Shown here piece by piece: positions 16,501 to 25,876 of a stretch of 64,000 bases of DNA. The notes beneath the pieces were generated by a model. It did not search any database. It was not told the DNA's origin and worked only from the letters and a program-made list of their open reading frames with translations. The stretch's first letter is position 1. Each line of letters opens with the position of its first letter. The position numbers were made by a program, and so were the translations under genes. The stretch comes from Candidatus Minthosoma equi. Lineage in GTDB: Bacteria; Bacteroidota; Bacteroidia; Bacteroidales; Bacteroidaceae. The stretch covers positions 1 to 64,000 of the forward strand of contig JAGHUI010000026.1 of the NCBI GenBank assembly GCA_018064885.1, written 5' to 3'.

Positions 16501-19500
16501 TTAGAAACCAATCTGTATTCCGAAGTTGAATGTTGGAAGCACAGGCATACCGATTGATGCTACCTGATCAGGATCCTGTCCTTTAAGCTTTTTGTCGAAA
16601 GCCCATACACCAAGGTTCTGAGCCTGGAAATCTATACGGCAGTTGGAAATCTTTGCTGTCTTCAGCCATTCCTTTGGCAGATCATAACCCAGAGTGAGCG
16701 AACGGAAACGTATGTGGCTTGCATTTACCACACGCTCATCAGAGTTGTTATACATGTACCATCCTGTGTATGAAGAAGGACCGCAATATGTTGCATAAGC
16801 CTGATCAACATCAAGATATGAATCGTTGTAGCTGTTCAGAGTTGATGGTGAACGATAGTTAAGTGATGCATTAGTCAGCACAGGAATTGTGGTATGAGCT
16901 TCATCACCAGGCTTTCTCCAGCGATCAACAAAGTCAGCATTCATATTATCCTCTGGCTGAGGGAGAGCAGCCGTACCGTTCTCATACAGAGCAAGAAGAC
17001 GCTGCTTGTAGCCGAGCTTGTAGGTGAACTGAGCACGAAGCGTGAAGCCCTTCCAAGCAAACTCTGTGGAGAAGCTTCCATAGCTGCGAGGAGTGCGTGT
17101 TCCACTGTATGAAAGGATTGACTGCAAGAACTGGTCGCGTGTGAGCTCTGCCTTATTGCCTGTGAGATTCTTGAATGTTGGCAAACCGTTCGCATCAAGA
17201 CCGTTGAACTTATAAGAATAGAAACCGTCCACGCTGTTTCCATCAAGCACCACAGAACCATTCACATAATCAGCGTATGTGTTCGTAGAAATAATGCCTC
17301 GCTTGATGTTGTTCTTGTTGTATGAATACATGAAGGATGTGCGCCAGCGGAAATCCTTTGTTTTGACGTTGAGGGTATTGATTGTGAACTCTATACCTGT
17401 GTTTGTTGCTTCGCCATCATTGAAGAAAAGTGAAGTTGTACCATTGACGAGAGACACGGAACGGTTGCTAATCAAATCGGTAGAGATGCTGTGATAGAAA
17501 TCAATGCCGAGATTGATGCGATCTCTCAACATTGAACCATCAATACCGAAGTTCCATGTTGATGTCTTCTCCCACTCAAGATTAGCGTTTGGATAGTCGT
17601 GGATGGAAGCTGAAAGCTCGCCGCTCACGCTGTTCTTTCTTGGAGTGGTGATTATGAGGTATGGAGTGGCACTTGGCACGCTTCCTCTATAACCATACGA
17701 ACCGCGAACGGAGAGAGAGTTAAGCCATTCCACATCTTTCAGAAAATCAAGTTCGTGAAGGTTAACACGACCAGATGTTGACCAAACAGGATTGAACTTT
17801 GCCTTCTCGTATTGACCGAACTGATTGCTGCCGTCATTTCGGGCATTGAAGTTGAAAGAGAAGTAGTTTTTGTATGTGTAAGTTGCTGTGAGATAGAATG
17901 ACAGCTTATTATTTTTCTTTGCTGTGATAGTAGGGAAAGCAGAAGGATTTGTTTCCGCACCCATGAACCATTGGCGCAGATACCAATAGTACTGCTGGGC
18001 ATCAACAGCTGAGCCTGCCCACACAGGAATGAACGATTCGCCCTGTTCTGGAGAATAACCAGGAATCTGACCAGTATTGTGTCCGCGATACTGAGTAGAA
18101 GTGACTTCGTGTCCTAGATCGAAATTGAACTGATGCGTATTATTTATTTCAAAATTGTAATTCAGCTGATTACGCCAAAGGTATGACTTCTGGTCAATAG
18201 CAGAACCAGACCACAAGCCACCATCCTGCAACACAGCTTGCATGAAAGCGTCTGCACGAGGCATCTCATCAGCATATCCGCGAAGCTGAGCACAATAGAA
18301 CGTGTTTTCACCAATCCAGTTTTCTGTATTGTTGCTGGTAGAAGTGTATCCTACAGTTGTTGTATAGCGCAAGCCTTTCATCATTTCCCAGTTGAGGGAT
18401 CCTGTGAGGTTGAGCGACTTATTCTTAATTGTCTGTCCGCTGTTAGCAAACTCATGCAAGATGTTATAGTTTCCGTAAACATTCTGACCTGTTGTCTGAT
18501 CTTGCTTTATCAGCTTCTTAATATAGGAATAAGATCCGTCGCTGTTGTAGCATGGGAAAATACGGTTGGTGTAATATGCCTCGTCGAATGCACTGTATGA
18601 TGGGGAATTGTAGTGTCCATCCTGCTGTGATCCGCTCAGACGAAGGTCAATAGTCACATTGTCAGCAAGGTGGGTAGTGAGATTCATTCGTGCTGTGAAT
18701 CGCTGCAAATCAGTGCCGCGCTCTGCACCTCTGTCATCGTCATATCCAACAGAGGCATAATAGCGTGTTCCTGATGCACCTCCGCTCAAGCTAACGCTAT
18801 GTGTCTGCGAGAATGAATTGCGATAGAGTGCGCCAAACCAGTCGGTATTGTTTGCCTCCATCTGTGACACCTGCTGCTGGAACTCGTTGAATGTGATGTT
18901 TTTATCCCAGTAGTTCATCATTGCACCTTCGTAACCATAGCGTTCTGGCATTGTCTCGAAGAAGAGACCCTTATCCATGATCTCACGGCTCACGTCAATA
19001 CGCTGTTTTGATGTCATGAGATTGAAATCGCTGTAGTGAGGACGGCGCTGAGCTTGTGCGTTGAAAGAGTAGTTCACTTTTGTTTTTCCTATCTCACCAG
19101 ATTTCGTCGTAACCACAATCACACCATTGGCGGCACGAGTACCGTAAATGGCTGTTGCAGAGGCATCTTTCAGAACATCAATACGTTCAATATCCTGAGG
19201 GTTGAGACCAGATATTGCATTGCCTATGATATTGATATTGTCGAGAGAATTGATTTCATCGGCACTTACAGGAACTGGATTTTCATAAATCACACCATCA
19301 ATAACCCACAGCGGCTCTCTTGTGCCTGTGAATGTGGTGGTACCACGCAGACGCATGCGTGGTGCTGCACCTGGAGTGGCGCTTGTAGTAAGTGTAAGCA
19401 AACCAGCAACTTTACCCTCAAGCATTTGGTCAACGCTGAGTGCGCCCTTGAAGTCAAGGTCGTCTTTTGTTATTGAAGAAATACTGCTTGTGAGCTTGCG

Positions 19501-19908
19501 CTTGTCAATGGTATTATAACCGGTAACAACCACCTCGCCAAGCAATTTATCATCAGGCACCATGCGGAATGTATAGTTCGACTTACCTTTTGCAACTGTC
19601 TGCTTACTTTCAGCATAACCCACAAACGACACAACGATTTTGTCCTCCCTGCCTGTGGCTGCAATGGAAAAATCACCATCGTTATCTGTTATAGACATAG
19701 TTGATTCACCATCTTTCATTAAGACAGTTACTTTTGCGCTTGGCAAACCTTCTCCGTTTTCGTCAAGCACCTTACCTTTTATGTATTGCATTACCTGGTC
19801 TGACTTCCGCCCCTCATGGTGTTCTTGAGCATCAGCATTCAAGGTAACAAATGAAAAACACATCAACAATAATATGATGTGAGAAGCACATAATTTATCT
19901 TTTATCAT
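16501..19908 (-). CDS. RagA/SusC-family TonB-dependent outer-membrane transporter
   Basis: A 1135-residue TonB-dependent receptor with a signal peptide (cleavage after ADAQ, about residue 28). A carboxypeptidase-regulatory-like domain (about 42-125, IKGKVLDENGEGLPSA) is followed by a TonB-box region (GEVVVTGYN), the plug (about 135-260) with DVLKDASATAIYGTRAANGV, and a 22-strand barrel ending FGIQIGF. It imports its substrate across the outer membrane using energy from TonB-ExbBD. It is the first gene of a six-gene unit that includes two thioredoxin-like proteins and a peptidase-like lipoprotein but no glycoside hydrolase, so peptide-type cargo is more likely than a glycan (inference). Confidence 0.95.
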   Translation of the reverse strand: MIKDKLCASHIILLLMCFSFVTLNADAQEHHEGRKSDQVMQYIKGKVLDENGEGLPSAKVTVLMKDGESTMSITDNDGDFSIAATGREDKIVVSFVGYAESKQTVAKGKSNYTFRMVPDDKLLGEVVVTGYNTIDKRKLTSSISSITKDDLDFKGALSVDQMLEGKVAGLLTLTTSATPGAAPRMRLRGTTTFTGTREPLWVIDGVIYENPVPVSADEINSLDNINIIGNAISGLNPQDIERIDVLKDASATAIYGTRAANGVIVVTTKSGEIGKTKVNYSFNAQAQRRPHYSDFNLMTSKQRIDVSREIMDKGLFFETMPERYGYEGAMMNYWDKNITFNEFQQQVSQMEANNTDWFGALYRNSFSQTHSVSLSGGASGTRYYASVGYDDDRGAERGTDLQRFTARMNLTTHLADNVTIDLRLSGSQQDGHYNSPSYSAFDEAYYTNRIFPCYNSDGSYSYIKKLIKQDQTTGQNVYGNYNILHEFANSGQTIKNKSLNLTGSLNWEMMKGLRYTTTVGYTSTSNNTENWIGENTFYCAQLRGYADEMPRADAFMQAVLQDGGLWSGSAIDQKSYLWRNQLNYNFEINNTHQFNFDLGHEVTSTQYRGHNTGQIPGYSPEQGESFIPVWAGSAVDAQQYYWYLRQWFMGAETNPSAFPTITAKKNNKLSFYLTATYTYKNYFSFNFNARNDGSNQFGQYEKAKFNPVWSTSGRVNLHELDFLKDVEWLNSLSVRGSYGYRGSVPSATPYLIITTPRKNSVSGELSASIHDYPNANLEWEKTSTWNFGIDGSMLRDRINLGIDFYHSISTDLISNRSVSLVNGTTSLFFNDGEATNTGIEFTINTLNVKTKDFRWRTSFMYSYNKNNIKRGIISTNTYADYVNGSVVLDGNSVDGFYSYKFNGLDANGLPTFKNLTGNKAELTRDQFLQSILSYSGTRTPRSYGSFSTEFAWKGFTLRAQFTYKLGYKQRLLALYENGTAALPQPEDNMNADFVDRWRKPGDEAHTTIPVLTNASLNYRSPSTLNSYNDSYLDVDQAYATYCGPSSYTGWYMYNNSDERVVNASHIRFRSLTLGYDLPKEWLKTAKISNCRIDFQAQNLGVWAFDKKLKGQDPDQVASIGMPVLPTFNFGIQIGF

Positions 19909-19931
19909 TTATAGGTTACATTTTCATCTTG

Positions 19932-19939
19932 CAAATATA
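19932..19939 (-). promoter_or_regulatory. -7 promoter element of the RagAB-type operon
   Basis: Minus-strand TATATTTG followed by C matches TAnnTTTG and lies 23 bp before the SusC-type ATG. This gives a short leader in the divergent region shared with the serine protease gene. Confidence 0.6.
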
Positions 19940-20025
19940 ATAAATTTATTTTGTATTTATGGTTCTTTTTCACAATAAACTATTTTTTTCACATTTATTT
20001 TATGGTAACATGATATTTTAATTAT

Positions 20026-20033
20026 TAATTTTG
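20026..20033 (+). promoter_or_regulatory. -7 promoter element of the serine protease gene
   Basis: TAATTTTG followed by C lies 28 bp before the protease ATG. It is back to back with the SusC promoter at 19932-19939. Confidence 0.6.
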
Positions 20034-20061
20034 CACATCAAATCATAAATATAATCTAAAC

Positions 20062-20937
20062 ATGAAAAAAATCTTTGCGATTGCTGCATCCTTGATATTT
20101 GCGGCAAATCTTTGTTCTTTTGCACAGACAATTCCTGTGTATAAAATAATGAGCTCCATAGAGTCAAATGCTCTTGCCGAACTTCCAGGAAATGAAGATT
20201 GGGGCATGAAAAAACTCGTTCACAACGTACATCGCACCATGCCTTCTGACTTCAAGCTGAACCTCCCTACCCCTTCCACAACTCCGCTCACGCCAGAACA
20301 ACTATACACAAAGCGACTGAACGGAGCATTGATTTTCGGAAAGATGTATAACTGCGGTGAGTGTCCGAAGATGCACCTCACGCTGATTGCCACAGCATCT
20401 GCCATCACAGAGGATGGTGTTTGTTTGGCAAATTATCACATGGTTCACCCTATCGTTTCTCGTGAAGGAGTGCTGAAAGGTGATAGCGTATATTTCCTTG
20501 CTGACCGCGACGGACAGATATTCCCTATCGTGGAGGTAATGGCTTATTCTCGCGACGAAGATGCTGCTGTGATCCGTGTGGACACTCGCGGCAAGAAGCT
20601 TGAGGCAATTCCTCTCGGACAAGATGCTGTCACAGGCTCACACGTCAATCTTATTTCACATCCTAAGCAGATGCTTTACACATACACACAAGGATACGTT
20701 TCTCGCAACACTATGTATAATTATCCAGAGCGTCCAATCCTTGATCTTATGGAAGTTACGGCAGATTTTGCCGAGGGTTCAAGCGGAGGACCTTTCATGG
20801 ATGACAAGGGCAATCTTGTTGGCATGGTAAAGGGCACTACTTCTATCTTCTACGATGAAGAAAGACGCAATCCGCAGATGGTGCTTAAAGTCGCCATTCC
20901 AGTAAAGGTTCTGAAACGATTGCTTGGAACAAAATAG
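20062..20937 (+). CDS. secreted trypsin-like serine protease
   Basis: A 291-residue exported protein with a signal peptide ending SFAQ (residue 21). The fold is the chymotrypsin/Deg type without a PDZ domain. The catalytic triad is read as H126 in ANYHMVHP, D167 in RDEDAAVIRVD and S241 in EGSSGGPF. Two Cys (98 and 101, in NCGEC) lie just before the protease core. The usual TNHHV around the active His is ANYHM, a common variant in Bacteroidetes proteases. The gene is divergent from the RagAB-type operon and may provide peptides for it. It has its own promoter and terminator. Confidence 0.9.
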   Translation: MKKIFAIAASLIFAANLCSFAQTIPVYKIMSSIESNALAELPGNEDWGMKKLVHNVHRTMPSDFKLNLPTPSTTPLTPEQLYTKRLNGALIFGKMYNCGECPKMHLTLIATASAITEDGVCLANYHMVHPIVSREGVLKGDSVYFLADRDGQIFPIVEVMAYSRDEDAAVIRVDTRGKKLEAIPLGQDAVTGSHVNLISHPKQMLYTYTQGYVSRNTMYNYPERPILDLMEVTADFAEGSSGGPFMDDKGNLVGMVKGTTSIFYDEERRNPQMVLKVAIPVKVLKRLLGTK

Positions 20938-21008
20938 CAGAAAGAAGTTTCCATATACCTATCATACAAGTACATAGCAGGCTCATCATCCCACATCTAT
21001 CTATGTCA

Positions 21009-21046
21009 ATACGAGGCAAATGCGTAGTCGTTTGCCTCGTATTTTC
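21009..21046 (+). terminator. rho-independent terminator of the protease gene
   Basis: Perfect 12-bp stem ATACGAGGCAAA / TTTGCCTCGTAT with a 10-base loop, followed by TTTT. Confidence 0.9.
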
Positions 21047-21074
21047 TTTATCCTTATGCTCGTAATCATCTACA

Positions 21075-21158
21075 TTTCATTGTTTGAAATGTACGTTTCG
21101 TTCTTTGGAATGTATATTTCATTGTTTGAAATGTACGTTTCAAACAATGAAATATAGC
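21075..21158. repeat. 21-bp tandem repeat, three direct units and one inverted
   Basis: Units of exactly 21 bp start at 21075, 21096, 21117 and 21138. The first three read TTTCATTGTTTGAAATGTAC-like. The fourth starts with TTTCAAACAATGAAA, the reverse complement of the first 15 bases of unit 3, so units 3 and 4 form a 15-bp stem with a 6-base loop. The array lies between two convergent terminators. An open frame through it (21084-21266) is judged non-coding. Confidence 0.8.
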
Positions 21159-21185
21159 ACACATAAGGCAAATACACAAAAAAAA

Positions 21186-21213
21186 GAGGGCAGCACTGTG
21201 AAGTGCCGCCCTC
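21186..21213 (-). terminator. rho-independent terminator of the xyloglucan operon
   Basis: On the minus strand GAGGGC and GCACT pair with AGTGC and GCCCTC around a GTGA-type loop (one unpaired base per arm), followed by a run of eight T. It lies 38 bp after the stop codon of the last gene. Confidence 0.92.
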
Positions 21214-21250
21214 AAAAGAAGCTTATATGTTCTATGTATATAAGGTTAGA

Positions 21251-22600
21251 TTACTTAACAAGCTGACCTGCTACGTTGAACTTCTGACCGCTCTTGTAGA
21301 TAACAACCTTACCGTTCTCCATGAACTTACCTGTCTTAGCAGCTGAAGTCTGAAGAGCCGAGATTGAAGAACCGCCTTCTGTGATAGTAACTGTCATTGC
21401 TGCGAGGTCAACTGTTACTGTGTATGTGCCAGCAGCAAGTTTGAAGCTTGCATCTGCACCCTTAACAAGTGTACCTGCTTCGCCAATTGTACCCCAGTCA
21501 GCAACTACAGAATAACGATCAGCGTTGAATGCGTCCCAGTCCTCTGCTGTCTCTGAGAGAGTTGCACCGATAGCGAACCAACCATCGCCTTCCCAGTTGT
21601 CATTAACTACGATTGTACCTGAGTAAACACCATCAGCGTATGCGAGCTCAGCGCAAGCCTGATTTGGAGTCCAGTCACCACCGTTTACATTACCGATAAC
21701 GTAGAGAGGATCTGCCTTCTTTGATACAAGACCCTTAGCAACATACTTCTCAGATGTAGAACCTACCTGCTCGTAGATTGTAACGCTCTTGATTGTGCAT
21801 GTGCAGCCTTCGAAGCCCCACATGTTCCAATAGAGACCGTAAGCATTTACATCTGTCCAGTCTGCTGGAACGCTGAGTGCATCAATCATTTCTGAAAGGA
21901 ATACAGTTACCTTGTTCTCACCCAAACCCTGTACTGGGCAGTCGAAGAGCTTAGTGCTGCTGTCGAGTGAAGAGACTGAGCCTGCGCCCCAGTTCTGATA
22001 CTTAGATGCGTCGCCATCTACTGTGTAAACGAACTCAACCTTTGCATCCATTGAGTAACCGTCAAATTCTGTGTCGATGATGTTGCCGCCGTCCATAGTG
22101 ACAGCCTTACCCTCGTCGTACTTGATAGTGTACTTCTCGACTGCAGCGTCAAGTTCTGCCTTTGTGCCGAAATACATTGCCTTGATTACGCAGTTACCTG
22201 CATCGTTGTGGTTCTGCATTGCAATCTGACCAACCTTGTCCTTGTGATCCTTGTTGAGCTCAAGACCGAAAGCGAATGGCTTAGATGACTTGGCAACTGT
22301 TGCATTTGACTCATAGTAGATTGGTCCCCACTGACCTTCTTCACCAGTTGGATCGTGCTGGATGAGGAAAGAGAATTCGCAAGATGCGGACTCGCACTCA
22401 AGGATGAGGTAGTCGTAAGCAGAAGCATCGAAATATTCTGCCTCGCCCTTGAAACCTGTGTTACCAACCCAACTCCAACTGCCACCAAATGTTACTGTGT
22501 TTGGTGCGTCAGCACTTGTCATTGAAGAATAGTCAACCTGCTGAGCGCTCATTGAGAGTGCTGCAAAAATTGCTACAAGAGAAAGTAAAATTTTCTTCAT
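21251..22600 (-). CDS. secreted SusE/F-like protein with conserved C-terminal tail
   Basis: A 449-residue protein with a signal peptide ending SMSAQ (about residue 20). Residues 25-290 are beta-rich with many aromatic residues (GGSWSWVGNTGF, YGLYWNMWGFEGC), like a carbohydrate-binding module; the family is not recognised. Residues about 305-415 carry a SusE/SusF-type repeat (LYVIGNVNGGDWTPNQA, then GTIVVNDNWEGDGWFAIG, then AAGTYTVTVDLAAMTVTI). The last 30 residues match the tail of the protein at 8424-10226 in 26 positions, and resemble a type IX sorting signal (inference). It is last in the xyloglucan operon after a 20-bp intercistronic hairpin, and is probably a secreted glycan-binding protein. 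Confidence 0.85.
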   Translation of the reverse strand: MKKILLSLVAIFAALSMSAQQVDYSSMTSADAPNTVTFGGSWSWVGNTGFKGEAEYFDASAYDYLILECESASCEFSFLIQHDPTGEEGQWGPIYYESNATVAKSSKPFAFGLELNKDHKDKVGQIAMQNHNDAGNCVIKAMYFGTKAELDAAVEKYTIKYDEGKAVTMDGGNIIDTEFDGYSMDAKVEFVYTVDGDASKYQNWGAGSVSSLDSSTKLFDCPVQGLGENKVTVFLSEMIDALSVPADWTDVNAYGLYWNMWGFEGCTCTIKSVTIYEQVGSTSEKYVAKGLVSKKADPLYVIGNVNGGDWTPNQACAELAYADGVYSGTIVVNDNWEGDGWFAIGATLSETAEDWDAFNADRYSVVADWGTIGEAGTLVKGADASFKLAAGTYTVTVDLAAMTVTITEGGSSISALQTSAAKTGKFMENGKVVIYKSGQKFNVAGQLVK

Positions 22601-22657
22601 GTCTTAAAAATTATTAGTTAAAAATTAATGAATAAGTTATTTTTGTATTTCTTCTTT

Positions 22658-22705
22658 CTCCTTTAGGAGAGGACTGTCTGAAAGGACAATCCTCCCCTAA
22701 GGGAG
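22658..22705. other. intercistronic hairpin after GH5
   Basis: Two 20-base arms (22658-22677 CTCCTTTAGGAGAGGACTGT and 22686-22705) pair with one mismatch and two G-U pairs in the minus transcript, with an 8-base loop. It begins 12 bp after the GH5 stop and ends 57 bp before the next start. There is no U-tract, so it is more likely an RNA-processing or partial-attenuation site than a full terminator. Confidence 0.7.
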
Positions 22706-22716
22706 TTAAAAGATGT

Positions 22717-24183
22717 CTATTTACAGTTATTAGAGAGAGCATCAACAATCTCATCCTCGTACCACTTGAGAGTCTTGCGATCGAGAAGTCCCATCCACCA
22801 GAGACCTGTTGTCTCGTATGACTTGAACTTGCTCATTGCATACTTAGCATACTTGATGCGCTCGCCCATGTCCTTACCCTCGTCAATGGCACCAAACTCA
22901 CCATAGATGTATGGAACGCCAAGGTCGTTAAAACGCTTGTTGACACGTTCAGCAATGGCATTGATTTCCTGCTCGCAGTCTGAACTCCAAACGAATACGT
23001 TATATTCACCGTTATCGCAGCAGAAATTGTATGGGTCGTAAGAGTGGACAGATGCAAGAATATGGTTGCTGTGCTTATCCTGAGGAACCTGGAAGTTGTC
23101 GAGCTTCTCTTGTGTGCTTCCTGAACCGTAGGTGTTCACAAGAAGGTTGCGGAACTCGTTATTGCCGCCTGTAGCACGAACTGCATCAACGAAGTCCTGC
23201 TCAAGGAGAGTGATAGCCCTGTATGCATCCTTATCCTTTGGATCGCCCCAAGTGTCTTCCTTGTCAAGAATCTCGTTGAAAGCTTCGAAGATAAGCTTTT
23301 CGTCATAGTCCTTGAAGCGAGTTGCAATCTGAGTCCAGAGTGACTTGAACTTCTCTGCAGAACCGTTCTCATACTCCTCCATATCAGCACGGAGCCAACC
23401 AGCACCATCGGTACGAGTGCCTCGAGCACCAGTATCATGCTGAACATTGAGAATACAATAGCAACCTGCATTGAGCACATAATCAACCACTTCCTGTACG
23501 CGATTCATCCAAACTTCGTTGCACTCCCAAGTCTTACCCATGTGAGGAAACCAAGTTACAGGAATACGAATCACGTTGAAGCCCTTTGCTGCGATAGAGT
23601 CAATGATTTCCTGAGTTGTGACTGGCTGTCCCCAAGCTGTCTCGTAATCGAGGTGTGACTTTGGACGGAAATATGAACCAATCTGTGGGTCAGAGTCGAG
23701 TGTGTTTCCGAGGTTGTAACCCATGTGGATGTTCTCAACGAACTCGTATGCAGTTTCAAATGTATCACCTGGATCAGCTGCAGCACCCTTCTGATTTACA
23801 ACGAGTACTGCTGTAGAGTTGCCAGAAGTGAAAGTGATTCTTGCTGTACGAGGATCACCCATATTCTTGCTCACATTGAGCTTTAGATATGACTGGCGCT
23901 TTGTAGAATCATTAGGATCAACATATCCATAACCTGCGTGGTTGGAGATTGTACACCAGTCGGCATCACATTCTGCGTCCCAGTCAGCATCGCAATGCAC
24001 ACCAAGCAGCATAAATGCAGAGCCAAGGTTGAAGTCGAGCTCTGTCACTTTTGCATCAATATCAGCACGATAGATCTCAAGATAAGTTGCTGATGCCACG
24101 ACATCGTCGCTCTTGCAACCCTGGAAAGCCAGAGTTGCAAAGAGTGCGATGATGAGAGACATTATATTAATTGTTTTCTTCAT
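22717..24183 (-). CDS. BACON-GH5 endo-xyloglucanase lipoprotein
   Basis: A 488-residue surface lipoprotein (lipobox FQGC, Cys23). A BACON domain (about 30-135, ending AVLVVNQKG) precedes a GH5 catalytic barrel (about 145-485) of the GH5_4 type. Active-site residues: acid/base E304 in FEAFNEI and nucleophile E429 in YIYGEFGA; also the family start motif MGYNLGNTLDS. This BACON-GH5 layout is that of the Bacteroides ovatus enzyme BoGH5A, which cuts the xyloglucan backbone outside the cell. It sits 26 bp after the surface glycan-binding gene in the SusC operon, which supports endo-xyloglucanase. Confidence 0.93.
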   Translation of the reverse strand: MKKTINIMSLIIALFATLAFQGCKSDDVVASATYLEIYRADIDAKVTELDFNLGSAFMLLGVHCDADWDAECDADWCTISNHAGYGYVDPNDSTKRQSYLKLNVSKNMGDPRTARITFTSGNSTAVLVVNQKGAAADPGDTFETAYEFVENIHMGYNLGNTLDSDPQIGSYFRPKSHLDYETAWGQPVTTQEIIDSIAAKGFNVIRIPVTWFPHMGKTWECNEVWMNRVQEVVDYVLNAGCYCILNVQHDTGARGTRTDGAGWLRADMEEYENGSAEKFKSLWTQIATRFKDYDEKLIFEAFNEILDKEDTWGDPKDKDAYRAITLLEQDFVDAVRATGGNNEFRNLLVNTYGSGSTQEKLDNFQVPQDKHSNHILASVHSYDPYNFCCDNGEYNVFVWSSDCEQEINAIAERVNKRFNDLGVPYIYGEFGAIDEGKDMGERIKYAKYAMSKFKSYETTGLWWMGLLDRKTLKWYEDEIVDALSNNCK

Positions 24184-24209
24184 AAGTTTGAGTTCTTAAG
24201 TTTCTATGT

Positions 24210-25853
24210 TTACTTCTTTGGAAGATAGATGAGACGGATGTTGTCCACGCATACATCAACACGACCTGGCTTGCTGCCCTGATTGATAGACTGGATACGG
24301 AACTGACTGAGACCTACTGACTTGATGTCTGCGTAAGTAAGACCTGCATAGCATCCGAAATTCTCAAGGCTGAGCACGTGACGATACCACTTACCCTTAG
24401 GGTTGTTGCCATCAATGTCACCAAGGATTGTATGAGCCCAAGATGGGATACCTGCGTCATAGTCTTCCCAGTCTGTCATGTTGTCAAATGTCCACATTGA
24501 CAAATCTGAAGCACCAGTGTCGGCACCAATTGGGAACATGCAGTAGCGGAGATAGCCTGTGAATACGCCACCGTTATATTCAGAGTTGTTATCAAATACT
24601 TCCATTGCAAGATAGATGTCCTTAGCCTTTGCATTGTCTGGGATAACATCATTGCCTGGGAATGGGAATATGTTATCTTCCCAGTTGTAGCGGTAGAAGA
24701 TCATTGTACCCCACCACATTGGACCAACCTCATCAACTGCAATATGAGCGTATGTGCCAGAAGACATGTATGGTGCAGCCTCTGAATTAGCTGTCTCATA
24801 GAGTGCATCTGGGCTCCAACCATTGTTTGTAGCGGCATAATCGTCGAAGTTTACGAGGAGAGTGCTGTAGTCATAGAAGTGCTCTACCTTAGCTTCGCCA
24901 CCCACAGTCTTGAGTACAAGAGTTGAACCGCTGCCTGCTGATGGAATTTTTGTGATAGTAACAGTGATTGTATCTTCAGATTCTGCAACGACAAACTCTT
25001 TTGCGCCATAAGTCACGTCACCAAATGTAATTGATTCAACCTGAACAAACTCGTTACCAGTAATAACAAGGTCTTCACCGATAACTGGCATATCTGAAGA
25101 AATAGTCTTGATGACAGGAATGCCAGCAAGCTTAGTGTATGGGAAGAGGACTCTTCCTGCAGTACATTCAATTACGAGTGTTCCAGCATCGAATGGAAGG
25201 CTTGGAGTTACAATTGAAATGGTGCTGTTGACCTTGTATGTTGAGTTGTCAAGGAAACGCTTACCCTCAACAGTGTAGTCCTTAACCTGAACACGGTTGC
25301 CTGGAACATCCTCATATACAAGCGTATCAAGCTCAGACTTAACGACATCTGTGAAATAGATATCCTCAATAGCATAAAGGTTAAGACCATAAACTTTAAG
25401 GGTATCACCTGCCATACGTGGATAGTCACCTTGAATACGAGTAATGCTTGGATATTGACCAAGGATAGTGAAGTTGTATGTTGCGATACCGCCTGGTGTC
25501 TCAACCACGATAGTCTTGTCTGTAACAGTTCTAATGTCAAAGCCCTCATCCTCAGAAGGAATAGTACAGATAATGCTATGATCTGTATTCATTGTAGGAG
25601 AGAAATAAACGTTCTGTCCATTGATAGTAAGTTTCTTAGCATTGCCAAGGTTTTTACCGATGATGGCAATAACTTGTCCCTGTGAGGACTTATCGAAGAG
25701 GCTGTCAGCTTTCTCTGGATCGCAGACGCGAACACCAGTAATCTCTGGCTGACCTGCACTGTCATTGTCGCTACATGATGCTGCTCCGAAAGAGAGGATA
25801 GCAAGCAATGCCACGAGCATAAAGCCCCATTTCATATCATTAATCTTTTTCAT
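24210..25853 (-). CDS. IPT/TIG surface glycan-binding lipoprotein (SGBP-B type)
   Basis: A 547-residue lipoprotein (lipobox AASC, Cys27). At least three IPT/TIG Ig-like domains follow: about 37-130 (GQVIAIIGKNLGNAKKLTIN), about 133-245 and about 247-330 (GEDLVITGNEFVQVESITFG). A C-terminal domain (about 335-547) is rich in Trp and Tyr (MWWGTMIFYRYNWED) and is the likely glycan-binding platform. This matches the SGBP-B proteins of xyloglucan loci. It lies between SusD and GH5, its canonical position, with a 23-bp gap to SusD. Confidence 0.92.
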   Translation of the reverse strand: MKKINDMKWGFMLVALLAILSFGAASCSDNDSAGQPEITGVRVCDPEKADSLFDKSSQGQVIAIIGKNLGNAKKLTINGQNVYFSPTMNTDHSIICTIPSEDEGFDIRTVTDKTIVVETPGGIATYNFTILGQYPSITRIQGDYPRMAGDTLKVYGLNLYAIEDIYFTDVVKSELDTLVYEDVPGNRVQVKDYTVEGKRFLDNSTYKVNSTISIVTPSLPFDAGTLVIECTAGRVLFPYTKLAGIPVIKTISSDMPVIGEDLVITGNEFVQVESITFGDVTYGAKEFVVAESEDTITVTITKIPSAGSGSTLVLKTVGGEAKVEHFYDYSTLLVNFDDYAATNNGWSPDALYETANSEAAPYMSSGTYAHIAVDEVGPMWWGTMIFYRYNWEDNIFPFPGNDVIPDNAKAKDIYLAMEVFDNNSEYNGGVFTGYLRYCMFPIGADTGASDLSMWTFDNMTDWEDYDAGIPSWAHTILGDIDGNNPKGKWYRHVLSLENFGCYAGLTYADIKSVGLSQFRIQSINQGSKPGRVDVCVDNIRLIYLPKK

Positions 25854-25876
25854 TATTATATTATAGTATTATGGGG

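Noticed and set aside
21075-21158. Possible CRISPR array
   Set aside because: Units follow each other without spacers and no cas genes are nearby; the same holds for 1-84 and 63650-63741.
21251-22600. SusE/F-like domain as a sign of a starch locus
   Set aside because: The enzymes upstream are xyloglucan-type (GH5, GH31 with PA14, GH2) and no GH13 or GH97 is present.
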